DNA from: Actinoplanes xinjiangensis
Lineage (GTDB): Bacteria > Actinomycetota > Actinomycetes > Mycobacteriales > Micromonosporaceae
Direction of reading: 5' to 3'
DNA: 64,000 bases
Assembly (NCBI RefSeq): GCF_003148685.1
Contig: NZ_QGGR01000002.1
Span: 620,001-684,000, forward strand
Within the stretch, counting starts at the first letter, position 1; each line of letters opens with the position of its first letter. Below the pieces are notes generated by a model. The model had not been told where the DNA came from. It did not search any database and worked only from the letters and a program-made list of their open reading frames with translations. Positions 16,400 to 24,951 of the stretch are shown piece after piece. A program made the translations under genes and the position numbers.

Positions 16400-17152
16400 T
16401 CACGCCTGCGGCGCGCCGACCGTCCACTCGTAGACGTCCTGGCGGGCGGTGAGGCTGCCGGTGGCACCGGTGAAGCCGACCCATCCACTTGCCACACCGG
16501 CCCGGCGGGCGAGGTCCACCGGCTGGTCGAGCAGCAGTTCCTCGGTGGCGCCGGCGGTGAGGGCACGCACGTGGACGGTCAGCCGCCGGTCTCCGCCGTC
16601 GTACCTGATCCGGGCCTTGAACGGCTTGCCGTAGAGGGGGATCGAGGACTCGGCCGCCGACTCGTACCGGTCGGGGTTGCCGTTGATCGAGACGCCGAGA
16701 TGGTTCCTGCTCGGGTCCGGGGAGTTCTGGTAGATGTCGAACTCCACGGCCACGCTGCGGTGGATCCCCCGGTAGCCGAGGCCACCGCCCCATCCGCCGA
16801 GCGCGCGGGGCCCCTCGCCCTGCGCCACGAAGGCGATCCCGTCCGCACCGCGTCTGCCGCTGCGCAGGTGCGCCGTGAACGTGGTCTCGAACGAGCGGGT
16901 GAGGTCGACCATCTCGGTGCTCCAGGCCGATCCGGCCTGCCGGTAGCCCCCGTCGGTCAGGCGGATGACGCGTTCGTCGTCACCCGCCCGCCACATCAGC
17001 GAGGCGGTCCCGTTCAGTGACAGCGGGGGCGTGTACGTCGGGTCGACATCGGCCGCGAGTGCTCCTCCCGAGTTCACCGCGGCCACTATCGAGAGCAGGG
17101 CGGAAGCCCAGAGACCGCCCCGTGCGACCCTGGACGAACGAGAAAAGCGCAC
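16400..17152 (-). CDS. Secreted L-type (legume-like) lectin domain protein
   Basis: Exported sugar-binding protein. The N-terminus is a signal peptide (MRFSRSSRVARGGLWASALL, cleavage probably after ALA). The remaining ~210 residues match the bacterial/legume L-type lectin jelly roll. This shows in ADGIAFVAQGEGPRALGGWG, the conserved carbohydrate and metal loop, and in SVAVEFDIYQNSPDPSRNHL, the strand with conserved Glu/Phe/Asp. I chose GTG 17152 because GGAG sits seven bases upstream; GTG 17164 is the longer option. It lies at the head of the glycan operon and probably binds the polymer or another surface glycan. The 281 bases upstream show no other gene. Confidence 0.8.
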   Translation of the reverse strand: MRFSRSSRVARGGLWASALLSIVAAVNSGGALAADVDPTYTPPLSLNGTASLMWRAGDDERVIRLTDGGYRQAGSAWSTEMVDLTRSFETTFTAHLRSGRRGADGIAFVAQGEGPRALGGWGGGLGYRGIHRSVAVEFDIYQNSPDPSRNHLGVSINGNPDRYESAAESSIPLYGKPFKARIRYDGGDRRLTVHVRALTAGATEELLLDQPVDLARRAGVASGWVGFTGATGSLTARQDVYEWTVGAPQA

Positions 17153-17433
17153 GACATACTCCACTTCAAACGGATTTGCCCGACTTAGACCTGGCCTAAG
17201 CTAGGGCAGTCCGCGAAGCCGTGTGAGCGAGTCCCGTTATTTACTCCGGACGGTTTCGTTTCGCGACGATCAAGGGGCGGCACGCCTCGTGAACCGGCCG
17301 GTCAGCCCGGCCGAGAACCCACGATCGTGTGAACGGCGGTAAGCACCCCACGCCTGTCCTGATCGACTCGATGCTAGTCATATCGGGGCCAATCCCGACG
17401 GAGAATGCCCAGATACCCCAGACTTCGCGCAGG

Positions 17434-19752
17434 TCAGCGCCGCAGGCGCTCGTTCTGGGGATCGAAGAGCGGCTCCGCCGCCACGGTGGCGAGCAGCAGG
17501 CGGCCGAAATAGCCGATCTCCACCTGCGTGCCGGGCACGGCCAGGGCCGAGGGCAACCAGGCGTACGCGATCGGGGCGCCCACCGACCAGCCGTACGCCG
17601 CACCGGTCACGTGCCCCACCGGGAACCCGCCCGCGTACACCGGTTCCCGCCCGAGCGGCACGTCTCCGGTGTCGGCCAGCAGCAGACAGGTCAGCCGCCG
17701 ATCCGGCACCCGGTCGCCGGCCGGCCGCAGCCCCGCCTGATCCGGACCGTCCTCGGTGGTCATGTCCCGCCCCCAGGTGCGATACCCCTTCTCCAGGCGC
17801 AGGCTGTCGAACGCCAGCCGGCCGGCCGCGATCAGGCCGTGCTCCCGGCCGGCCTCCCACAGCGTGTCCCACAGACGCAGGCCGTACTGCGCCTCGGTGT
17901 AGATCTCCCAGCCCAGCTCACCGACGCCGGACAGGCGCAGCAGAAGGACCGGAACCGTGCCGAGGTACCCCTCCCGCGCCCGGTAGTACCGGAACCCCTC
18001 GGCCGACACGTCCACATCAGTGAGCGGGGCGACCAGTTCCCGGGCCGCCGGTCCCCACAGGCCGACCCCGCACGTGCCGCCGGTGACGTCGCGCACCGAG
18101 ACACCGGGCGGGGCGTGCCGGCGCAGCCAGTCGACGTCGAGCGGACCGTTCCCGCCGACCCGGAACCGGTCCTCGCCGAGCCGGGCCACCGTGACGTCGC
18201 CACGGATGCCGCCCGCCGGGTCCAGCAGACAGGTGTAGACGACCGTACCGACCGGACGGTCCACGTCGGCCGCCGTCAGACCGGACAGAAAGGAGGGCGG
18301 GCCGGTCACGTTGATCCTGGTCAGCGGGGTCATGTCGTAGAGCGCGACGCGGCGGCGGGTCAGCCGGGCCTCCGTCTCGGCGATCGGCGACCAGTGCCGG
18401 GCCGACCACTCGTCCCGCGGGCGTGGTGCCTCCGGGGGCGGGTTGGTCGCGTACCAGAGCGGGCGTTCCCACCCGGCGGCCTCGCCGAAGACCGCGCCCA
18501 GCTCGGCCTGCCGGGGGTGGAAGGGGCTGACCCGGACGTTGCGCACCGGCGGCGGGTCGGCCGGGTGCCGGATGCCGTCGGTCTCGGCGAAGGTGCGGAT
18601 CGCCCGCCGGCGCACGTAGTCCGGGGCCAGCTGGGCCGCGTCGAACCGGTTCAGGTCGCACTCGTGCAGGTCGATCGCGGGCCGGCCGTCGGCCATCCAC
18701 TCGGCCACCGCCTTCGCCGCTCCGGCCGAATGGGTCACCCGCACCGCCTCCGCCACCCAGAACCCGCGCAGCGAGGCGGCCTCGCCCAGCAGCGGGAAAC
18801 CGTCGGCGGTGACCGAGAGGACACCGTTGAACGCGTCCTCCAGGGTGGCGCCGCGCAGCGCCGGGATCAGCTCACCGGCCGCCGCCCAGGACTGCCTGAA
18901 CGTGTCCGGGGTGAACGGCAGCTTCGACGGGTGCGCGTCGCCGGGCAGGTCGGCGAGGTCCACCGGCATCGGCTCGTGCCGGTGCGAGCCGACGCCGAAC
19001 CGGTCACCGTAGGCGCGGAAGTACAGATCGCGGTCCTGGTGACGCAGGATCGGCAGATCGTCGGAGGCACCGGCCGCGGTGGTCCGTACGTACTGGTGGG
19101 CCATCGGCAGCAGCGGGATCGGCACCCCGGCCATCGCCCCGATCGCCGGCCCCCAGAGCCCGGCGCAGCTGACCACCAGGTCCGCCGGGAACTCCTCGTC
19201 GGCGGTCGCGACACCGGTCACCCGGCCGGATCGTGAGGTGACCCGGGTGACCGCCCGGTTGCCGAGGAACCGGGCGCCGAGGGACGTCGCCCGGGCGGCC
19301 TGGACCTCGGCCGCCCGCACCGGCGGGACCAGTCCGTCGGACGGCACATGGAGCCCGCCGACGATTATTGATTTGTCCAATAATGGGAAGAGGGTTGCGC
19401 AGGCGGCCGGATCCAGGACGGATGACGGGACTCCCCAGGACTGCCCGAACCCGAAACGGCGGTGCAACTCGGCGAGCCGGGCCGGCGTCGTCGCGACCTC
19501 GAGACTGCCGACCGGGGCGAAGCAGCCGAGCCCGGCGTATTTCTCGACGGTGTAGCGGGCGAGCCGCGACATGGTCCGCGACGGTTCGGTCTGGAAGACC
19601 AGCCCCGGCGCGTGCGAGCTGGAACCGCCGGTCTCGAAGAGCGGCCCCTGATCCAGGACGGTGACGTCGGTCCAGCCGCGGCCGGTCAGCTCGTCGGCGA
19701 GCGCGCAACCGACGATCCCCGCGCCGATGATGACAACCGTGGGTCCGGACAT
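17434..19752 (-). CDS. Dimethylglycine oxidase/sarcosine dehydrogenase-like FAD and folate-binding enzyme
   Basis: The 772-residue protein has two parts. Residues 1-~390 are a DAO-type FAD domain (VVIIGAGIVGCALADELTGR) with SSHAPGLVFQT, the place where flavin is held in the family. Residues about 420-770 are a GcvT-like tetrahydrofolate domain (FRVGGNGPLDVDWLRRHAPP; GELGWEIYTEAQYGLRLW). This is the layout of dimethylglycine oxidase, which demethylates glycine-betaine breakdown products and passes the one-carbon unit to folate. It starts at ATG 19752 after GAGGAGG. Codon 124 is TTA (19383-19381) inside a short AT-rich run, very unusual here. No other betaine genes adjoin it. Sarcosine or a related amine is an alternative substrate. 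Confidence 0.82.
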   Translation of the reverse strand: MSGPTVVIIGAGIVGCALADELTGRGWTDVTVLDQGPLFETGGSSSHAPGLVFQTEPSRTMSRLARYTVEKYAGLGCFAPVGSLEVATTPARLAELHRRFGFGQSWGVPSSVLDPAACATLFPLLDKSIIVGGLHVPSDGLVPPVRAAEVQAARATSLGARFLGNRAVTRVTSRSGRVTGVATADEEFPADLVVSCAGLWGPAIGAMAGVPIPLLPMAHQYVRTTAAGASDDLPILRHQDRDLYFRAYGDRFGVGSHRHEPMPVDLADLPGDAHPSKLPFTPDTFRQSWAAAGELIPALRGATLEDAFNGVLSVTADGFPLLGEAASLRGFWVAEAVRVTHSAGAAKAVAEWMADGRPAIDLHECDLNRFDAAQLAPDYVRRRAIRTFAETDGIRHPADPPPVRNVRVSPFHPRQAELGAVFGEAAGWERPLWYATNPPPEAPRPRDEWSARHWSPIAETEARLTRRRVALYDMTPLTRINVTGPPSFLSGLTAADVDRPVGTVVYTCLLDPAGGIRGDVTVARLGEDRFRVGGNGPLDVDWLRRHAPPGVSVRDVTGGTCGVGLWGPAARELVAPLTDVDVSAEGFRYYRAREGYLGTVPVLLLRLSGVGELGWEIYTEAQYGLRLWDTLWEAGREHGLIAAGRLAFDSLRLEKGYRTWGRDMTTEDGPDQAGLRPAGDRVPDRRLTCLLLADTGDVPLGREPVYAGGFPVGHVTGAAYGWSVGAPIAYAWLPSALAVPGTQVEIGYFGRLLLATVAAEPLFDPQNERLRR

Positions 19753-19790
19753 CGCGCCCCCTCCTCGCCGCCACCGCCATTCGACCTCTT

Positions 19791-19820
19791 TTGGCCCACG
19801 TCAACAAGCCCCGGCATACT
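19791..19820 (+). promoter_or_regulatory. Candidate promoter for a leaderless glycerophosphodiesterase mRNA
   Basis: TTGGCC (19791-19796) and CATACT (19815-19820) are 18 bases apart and resemble -35 and -10 boxes. The GTG at 19827 is six bases past the -10, so the transcript would begin at or near the start codon. That would also explain the absence of a ribosome binding site. Confidence 0.5.
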
Positions 19821-19826
19821 GCCCCG

Positions 19827-20594
19827 GTGGATCACCCGTTCCTGGACACCCCGGGACCGCTCGCCTTCGCGCACCGCGGCGGTGCCGCCGAGGGCGACGA
19901 GAACACCGCCGGGGCCTTCCAGCGGGCCGTCGACATGGGTTACCGGTATGTGGAGACCGACGTGCACGCCACCGCGGACGGGGTCCCTGTCGTCATCCAC
20001 GACGAACGGCTCGACCGGCTGGCCGGGTTGCAGGGCCGGGTCGCCGATCTGACCTGGGCCGACCTGGCATCGGTGCGGGTCGGGGGCGCCGCCGCGGTGC
20101 CCCGCCTCGACGAGGTCCTGGACGCCTGGCCGCAGATCCGGTTCAACGTGGACGTGAAGGCCGACGGGGTGGTCGCGCCGGCCGTGGCCGCGGTCCGCGC
20201 CACCGGCGCCGAGGAGCGGGTGCTGCTCGCCTCGTTCAGCGACGACCGGCTCGCCCGGGTCCGTGCGCTCGCCGGCCCACGGGTCGCCACCTCGCTCGGC
20301 ATGCGGGCGACCGCCCGGCTGCGGATCGCCTCGGCCGTCGGCGTACGTCTGCGGCCGCCCGGATCCGCGGTCGCCGCCCAGATCCCGGTCCGCCACGGCC
20401 GGGTCACCGTGCTCACTCCGCGATTTCTCACCTATCTGCACCGGCTCGGATTGCAGGCCCATGTGTGGACGATCGACGATCCGGAAGAAATGAATCGGCT
20501 CCTCGACATGGGTGTCGACGGCATCATGACGGACCGTATCGAAGTGTTGCGCGACGTCTATAGGGCGCGCGGTTTCTGGCCCGCTGACGGATAG
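19827..20594 (+). CDS. Glycerophosphodiester phosphodiesterase
   Basis: Hydrolyses glycerophosphodiesters to sn-glycerol 3-phosphate and an alcohol. The TIM-barrel protein of 255 residues shows the family signatures FAHRGGAAEGDENTAGAF (catalytic His-Arg and metal-binding Glu-Asn), ETDVHATADGVPVVIHDERL (metal ligands and general acid/base His), and the late HVWTIDDPEEMNRLLDMGVD. There is no signal peptide, so it is probably cytoplasmic. GTG 19827 is preferred because a -10/-35 pair lies just upstream; TTG 19791 would sit inside the -35. It is divergent from the dimethylglycine oxidase gene with a 74-base gap. Confidence 0.9.
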   Translation: MDHPFLDTPGPLAFAHRGGAAEGDENTAGAFQRAVDMGYRYVETDVHATADGVPVVIHDERLDRLAGLQGRVADLTWADLASVRVGGAAAVPRLDEVLDAWPQIRFNVDVKADGVVAPAVAAVRATGAEERVLLASFSDDRLARVRALAGPRVATSLGMRATARLRIASAVGVRLRPPGSAVAAQIPVRHGRVTVLTPRFLTYLHRLGLQAHVWTIDDPEEMNRLLDMGVDGIMTDRIEVLRDVYRARGFWPADG

Positions 20595-20622
20595 TGCCTG
20601 CTCTCGGTGCAAGGAGTTACCT

Positions 20623-20643
20623 TCCCTGGTCAGGGACTTTTTT
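20623..20643 (+). terminator. Intrinsic terminator after the glycerophosphodiesterase gene
   Basis: TCCCTG-GT-CAGGGA (20623-20636) is followed by CTTTTTT. A short stem with a real T run is uncommon in this base composition. The remaining sequence to 20852 is comparatively AT-rich and probably holds the promoter of the next gene. Confidence 0.55.
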
Positions 20644-20852
20644 CTACGATCAGTTGAACTCCGGACATCATCCGTTCGGAGGATGCTTGGGGTTCGACGC
20701 CGGTTCCACATATTTTCTTTAGGGCCACCATAAGAAATCTTCGACGCGGGTTCCGGAATTGCTTTCTGTGAGACGCGCCCTTAACGTCTGGTCGGTCGGC
20801 GCCGGGAACCGGCGCCTTCATTGACCGGGAATCGGGAAAAGAAGGTCTCGTC

Positions 20853-22328
20853 ATGCGAAGCTCGGGGCAACGACGTACCCGGCTGTTGGCCGGTGGCGCA
20901 GTGATCATCGCGATCGGCGGGGTGATCGGTTTCACCCAGTTCGCCAACGCTGCCGACACCGACACCAGCACCAAAGCCGGTGAGAGCGGGGCCGGAAAGG
21001 TCGTCGGCAACAACCTGACGATCCTCACCGACACCTGCGTGGACAGCGGACTCCAGCCCCACGACGGCTTCCAGCGCGGCGAACGATGCGTCTCCACCGA
21101 GTTCGGTGAGGTCGGCGCGGCCGCCAACAACCCCACTCTGCTGATCACCGAGGCGCCTGACGAGGTCACCGTCGGCACGCCCTTCCAGCTGCGGATCAGC
21201 ACCCGCAACCTGATCCGGGACCGGTTCCTCGCGGCCGGTCAGGGCGGGTATTACGTGGAGAGCAGCGTCCTCCAGAACGGCCTGGTCCGCGGCCACTTCC
21301 ACACCGCCTGCCGGATCCTGAACAACAACGGCGAGGCGCCCGAGTCCGCACCCGTGCCGGCGTTCTTCGTCGCCACCGAGGACAGTCGCGGTGGCGCCGA
21401 GCCCGACACCGTCACCATCCAGGTGCCGGGACTCCCGCAGGAGGGCGAGTTCCAGTGCTCGTCGTGGGCCGGTGACGGCTCGCACCGGATCCCGATGATG
21501 GAGCGCGCCAACCAGACGCCGGCCCTCGACTCCGTCCGGGTCACCGCCCGCGCCGCGAACAACGGCGGCGACGACGGCGGCGACCAGGGCGGCGACAACG
21601 GCGGCGGCGACCAGGGCGGCGACGGCAACGGCGGGAACGACAACGGCGGCAACCAGGGCGGCGACCAGGGCGGCGGCGACAACAACGGCGGCGGCGACCA
21701 GGGCGGCGACAACGGCGGCGGTAACGACAACGGCGGCGACCAGGGCGGGAACGACAACGGCGGGAACGACGGTGGCAACGACAACGGTGAAGTGACCCCG
21801 ACGACGCCGCCCGCGACCACGCCGACCACGAAGCCGGCGATCGCCAAGCCGAACAGCACCGTGGTGACCGCCACGCCGCGTACCACCACCACCACGACGA
21901 ACAACAACGACGACGAGGAAGCCGGAACCTCGGGCGGGACCACGAAGGCGACTCCGAAGCCGAGCCGGACCCCGACCACCCCGAAGTCCGAATCTGCGGA
22001 ATCTGAAAACTCTGAAGAATCCTCGCAGTCCGAGGAGACCACTCAGAAGCCGGTGACGACCAAGAAGACCACCCAGGCGGCCGAGCCGGAGTACGACGCC
22101 CAGCCCGAGCCCACCGACGGTCCGGGTCTCGCCGCCGACCCCGGCGACGGCGCACCGGACAACCCGGAGAGCACCGGTGACACGGTCGCCGAACCGCCCG
22201 CGCAGAGCGGCTCGTTCAACCTGATCAGCAGCAACCTCGCCTGGATCGGCGGTGGCGCGGTGATGGTCCTGATCGGCCTGATCATCGCGGCCTTCCTGCG
22301 GACCCGGCCGCGCAACACCTGGCGCTGA
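20853..22328 (+). CDS. Surface protein with N-terminal export signal, Asn/Gly/Asp repeat stalk and C-terminal membrane anchor
   Basis: Function not recognised. The 491-residue protein has a signal sequence (LLAGGAVIIAIGGVIGFTQF...NAA). A globular region follows (residues about 50-235) with four or five cysteines (DTCVDSG, GERCVST, HTACRIL, FQCSSW), likely disulfide-bonded outside the cell. Next is a stalk rich in GGDQGGDNGG/NDNGG (about 235-315), then a Thr/Pro/Ser/Glu wall-spanning region. A final membrane helix (LAWIGGGAVMVLIGLIIAAF) ends with an Arg-rich tail. This is the plan of a wall-crossing, membrane-anchored surface protein. The start ATG 20853 follows AGAAGG. A strong stem-loop ends the unit. 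No neighbour suggests a partner. Confidence 0.75.
   Translation: MRSSGQRRTRLLAGGAVIIAIGGVIGFTQFANAADTDTSTKAGESGAGKVVGNNLTILTDTCVDSGLQPHDGFQRGERCVSTEFGEVGAAANNPTLLITEAPDEVTVGTPFQLRISTRNLIRDRFLAAGQGGYYVESSVLQNGLVRGHFHTACRILNNNGEAPESAPVPAFFVATEDSRGGAEPDTVTIQVPGLPQEGEFQCSSWAGDGSHRIPMMERANQTPALDSVRVTARAANNGGDDGGDQGGDNGGGDQGGDGNGGNDNGGNQGGDQGGGDNNGGGDQGGDNGGGNDNGGDQGGNDNGGNDGGNDNGEVTPTTPPATTPTTKPAIAKPNSTVVTATPRTTTTTTNNNDDEEAGTSGGTTKATPKPSRTPTTPKSESAESENSEESSQSEETTQKPVTTKKTTQAAEPEYDAQPEPTDGPGLAADPGDGAPDNPESTGDTVAEPPAQSGSFNLISSNLAWIGGGAVMVLIGLIIAAFLRTRPRNTWR
21560..21790. repeat. Gly/Asn/Asp/Gln codon repeats (GGCGGCGACCAGGGC units)
   Basis: Tandem short units built from GGCGGCGACCAGGGCGGC and GGCGGGAACGACAAC repeat across about 230 bases. 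They encode GGDQGGDNGG and GGNDNGG. Unit order is irregular, as expected from slippage or unequal exchange. Confidence 0.85.
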
Positions 22329-22349
22329 TCGAGCACCTCGCACGGCATG

Positions 22350-22383
22350 ACGGCGGGCTGGACCTCAGGGTCCGGCCCGCCGT
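22350..22383 (+). terminator. Strong stem-loop after the surface-protein gene
   Basis: ACGGCGGGC (22350-22358) pairs perfectly with GCCCGCCGT (22375-22383), and an inner GGACC...GGTCC extends the stem. It lies about 20 bases after the stop codon. The rest of the gap to 22541 shows nothing I can name. Confidence 0.65.
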
Positions 22384-22541
22384 TCGCGCATCCCGGCCCG
22401 TACCCGGACGGCCCTCACGAACGCCGGTGAGCAGGGGTGCGGATGCGCTTCGACCTGCGTATCCACCGAACCGCTGCGGAAGATCAGCCGCCGGGTGGGA
22501 AATTTCGGCAAAGCGGAGGCGGGACGGTTGCCCGGCCAGAA

Positions 22542-22560
22542 TAAGGGTAGCCTTACCTGC
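22542..22560 (+). promoter_or_regulatory. DtxR/IdeR-type iron box
   Basis: TAAGGGTAGCCTTACCTGC matches the 19-base IdeR/DmdR/DtxR consensus TTAGGTTAGGCTAACCTAA at 14 of 19 positions, including the central AGNCT and the flanking AGG/ACCT arms. It lies 69 bases before a siderophore-interacting protein gene, the usual kind of target. Confidence 0.65.
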
Positions 22561-22628
22561 TGAGATCACTATTCCGGCGGCAATCACCACTCCGGCAGCA
22601 TTCGTTCCCCCGCAGTGAGGTGCACTCC

Positions 22629-23456
22629 ATGGCGAACAGACCCGCTCGACCGGCCCACGAGGGTGTGGTCACCCGCGTGGAGCAACTGACCCCGCACATG
22701 GTGCGGGTCGTGGTCGGCGGTGACGCCCTGACCCGGATCGAGGCCGGGCAGTTCACCGACCACTACATCAAGGTGCTCTTCCCCCAGCCCGGTGTCACCT
22801 ATCCCGAGCCGTTCGACATGGGCGTCATCCGTGAGACGGTGCCGCGGGCCTCGTGGCCGGCCGTCCGGACCTACACGGTGCGCAAGTGGCTGCCCGAGGC
22901 CGGCGAGATGTGGGTCGACTTCGTGGTGCACGGCGACGAGGGCGTCGCCGGCCCGTGGGCGGCCGCGGCGCGACCGGGCGACGTGTTCCGGTTCATGGGG
23001 CCGGGCGGCGGCTACGCACCCGACGCCACCGCCGACTGGCATCTGCTCGTCGGCGACGAGAGCGCGCTGCCGGCGATCAGCGCGGCCCTGGAGCACATGC
23101 CCGAGGGTGCCCGGGTCCGGGCGTTCCTGGAGGTCTCCGGCCCGGACGAGGAGCAGAAGATCGAGACCCGGGCCGACGCCGAGATCACCTGGTTGCACCG
23201 GGGCACCGGCGAGTCGCTCGTCGACGCGGTCCGCGGCCTGGAGTTCCCGGCCGGACAGGTGCAGGCGTTCGTGCACGGCGAGGCCAACTTCGTCCGCGAC
23301 CTGCGCCGGTTCCTCCGTGTCGAACTGGCCATCCCGATGAATCAGCTGTCCATCTCCGGCTACTGGCGGCGCGGCCTCAACGAGGACGGCTGGCAGGCCG
23401 GCAAACGGGAGTGGAACGAGCAGATCGAGCGCGAGCAGGAACCCGCCGCGGCGTGA
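22629..23456 (+). CDS. Siderophore-interacting protein (ViuB/SIP-type ferric-siderophore reductase)
   Basis: Flavin-dependent NAD(P)H reductase that releases iron from imported ferric siderophores in the cytoplasm. The 275-residue protein has the FAD-binding RTYTVRKW near residue 80. It also has the VLVGDESALPAIS-like NAD(P)H loop (LLVGDESALPAISAALE) and the C-terminal signature SGYWRRGLNEDGW. ATG 22629 has GAGG nine bases upstream; GTG 22620 would add three residues. An iron box lies upstream, so it should be switched on at low iron. No siderophore synthesis or import genes adjoin it, although the phosphopantetheinyl transferase 3 kb away could activate such enzymes. Confidence 0.92.
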   Translation: MANRPARPAHEGVVTRVEQLTPHMVRVVVGGDALTRIEAGQFTDHYIKVLFPQPGVTYPEPFDMGVIRETVPRASWPAVRTYTVRKWLPEAGEMWVDFVVHGDEGVAGPWAAAARPGDVFRFMGPGGGYAPDATADWHLLVGDESALPAISAALEHMPEGARVRAFLEVSGPDEEQKIETRADAEITWLHRGTGESLVDAVRGLEFPAGQVQAFVHGEANFVRDLRRFLRVELAIPMNQLSISGYWRRGLNEDGWQAGKREWNEQIEREQEPAAA

Positions 23457-23503
23457 CCGGCCGGTAAGGGGTGTAATGCCGGTCACCCGATACCCTGGGT
23501 GAC

Positions 23504-24685
23504 GTGGTGATCAAGGAGAAGACCCGGGCCCGCGGGCTGTTCGCACTGACGGCCCTGCTTCTCGCCGCGGTCAACCTGCGGCTCGCGGTCACCAGCATCG
23601 GCCCGGTTCTCACCGAGATCCGGGCCGGGCTCGGCATGAGCGCCACGGTCGCCGGGCTGCTCACGTCCGTACCGATGCTGTGTTTCGCCTCGATCGGTCT
23701 CGCCGCGCCCCGCCTCGCCCAGCGCTTCGGCCCCGCGCGTGTCGTCCTCGGCGGTCTGCTGCTGCTGGCGGTGGGCCTGACGATCCGGCCGTTCACCGGC
23801 GGCCCGGCGCTGTTCCTGCTGTTCAGTGCGGTCGCGCTGGCCGGGATCGCGTTGGTCAACGTGCTGCTGCCGTCGATCGTCAAGGATTGGTTCCCGGACC
23901 GGGTGGGCACCGTCACCGGTCTCTACTCGGTGGCGCTCAACATCGGCGCCACCACGGCCGCCGCCGCGACCGTGCCGGTCACCGGCGCCTTCGGCGACGA
24001 CTGGCGGCTGGGGCTCGCCTGCTGGTCCCTCGCCGCGCTGTTCGCCCTTCCCCCGTGGTTGCTGATGGCCCGCTCGCGCGAGGTCACCGCCGGTGCCACC
24101 GCCGACGGATCCGCTCCGGTACGGGTGAGCCGCCACCCAGTCGCGTGGGCCCTCGCGGTGTACTTCGGCATGCAGTCCACCTCCGCCTACGTGATCATCG
24201 GCTGGCTCCCGGAGATCTACCGCGACGCCGGCCTCTCCCCCGCCCTGGCCGGTGTCCTGTTCGCGGTCACGTCCCTGCTCGGCGTACCCCTGTCGTTCCT
24301 GCTGTCGGCGTACGCCGGCCGCCTCCGTTCGCAGAGCGGCATCGCCCTCGTCCTCGGCCTCTTCGGCATCGCCGGCTGGACCGGTCTGTGGGTCTCCCCG
24401 GCCGCCGCCCCCTGGGTGTGGGCCGTCCTGCTCGGCGTCGTCAACGCCGCCTTCCCGCTGGTCCTCACGATGATCGCGCTCCGCGGCCGGACCCCGGCCA
24501 CGGTCGTTCAGCTGTCGGCGTTCGCGCAGAGCATCGGCTACCTCTTCGCCATCCCCGGCCCGATCCTGGTCGGCGTCCTCCATGACGCCTCCGGCGGCTG
24601 GCGGTTGCCGCTGGCCCTGATGGCGGCCCTGATGGTCCCCCAGATCATCGCCGGCATGGCCGCCGGCCGGAACCGCCAGATCTGA
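23504..24685 (+). CDS. MFS transporter of the CynX/NimT type
   Basis: Cytoplasmic-membrane carrier with 12 predicted helices and 393 residues. The opening helix motif LLLAAVNLRLAVTSIGPVL and the loop GLAAPRLAQRFGPARVVLGG are typical of the cyanate/nitroimidazole (CynX/NimT) branch of MFS proteins. The natural substrate cannot be deduced. The start is GTG 23504. TACCCT (23491-23496) seven bases upstream could be a -10 for a leaderless message, and no clear ribosome site is present. It follows the siderophore-interacting gene by 47 bases on the same strand, so co-transcription is also possible. Confidence 0.88.
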   Translation: MVIKEKTRARGLFALTALLLAAVNLRLAVTSIGPVLTEIRAGLGMSATVAGLLTSVPMLCFASIGLAAPRLAQRFGPARVVLGGLLLLAVGLTIRPFTGGPALFLLFSAVALAGIALVNVLLPSIVKDWFPDRVGTVTGLYSVALNIGATTAAAATVPVTGAFGDDWRLGLACWSLAALFALPPWLLMARSREVTAGATADGSAPVRVSRHPVAWALAVYFGMQSTSAYVIIGWLPEIYRDAGLSPALAGVLFAVTSLLGVPLSFLLSAYAGRLRSQSGIALVLGLFGIAGWTGLWVSPAAAPWVWAVLLGVVNAAFPLVLTMIALRGRTPATVVQLSAFAQSIGYLFAIPGPILVGVLHDASGGWRLPLALMAALMVPQIIAGMAAGRNRQI

Positions 24686-24777
24686 CCGGCGCCCGGCAGG
24701 CCAACCGGGATGACCCGCCCGCGACGGCGGGACTTTCGGCCCGGGTCCGGCGGCGGGTTCCGTGCGCCAATGGTGGC

Positions 24778-24951
24778 ATGACCACCACGACCGTTTCGGA
24801 ACAGCCACGCCGGGTCGAGCCGGACCGCCGTTATCCGACACCCACGGGGGAGCCGTGCCCGTATGCGCTGCGTAGGGACGGCACCGTGGAGGGTGACGGG
24901 GCGTGCCGGGGGTGTGGCACGTGCCTTCTGGGGGCGGGCTGGTCGAGTTGA
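24778..24951 (+). CDS. Small cysteine-rich protein, 57 residues, unknown function
   Basis: An ATG-initiated 57-residue reading, MTTTTVSEQPRRVEPD... to ...CLLGAGWSS. Four cysteines lie in the second half: EPCPYALRRDG, then CRGCGTC (C-x2-C-x2-C). The spacing could bind a metal or an iron-sulfur cluster, but no family was recognised. Codon use fits the genome and the reading is the only plausible gene in this 278-base gap. The ribosome binding site is poor. Its stop overlaps a TTGACA that may serve the next gene. It could be a chance reading. Confidence 0.4.
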   Translation: MTTTTVSEQPRRVEPDRRYPTPTGEPCPYALRRDGTVEGDGACRGCGTCLLGAGWSS

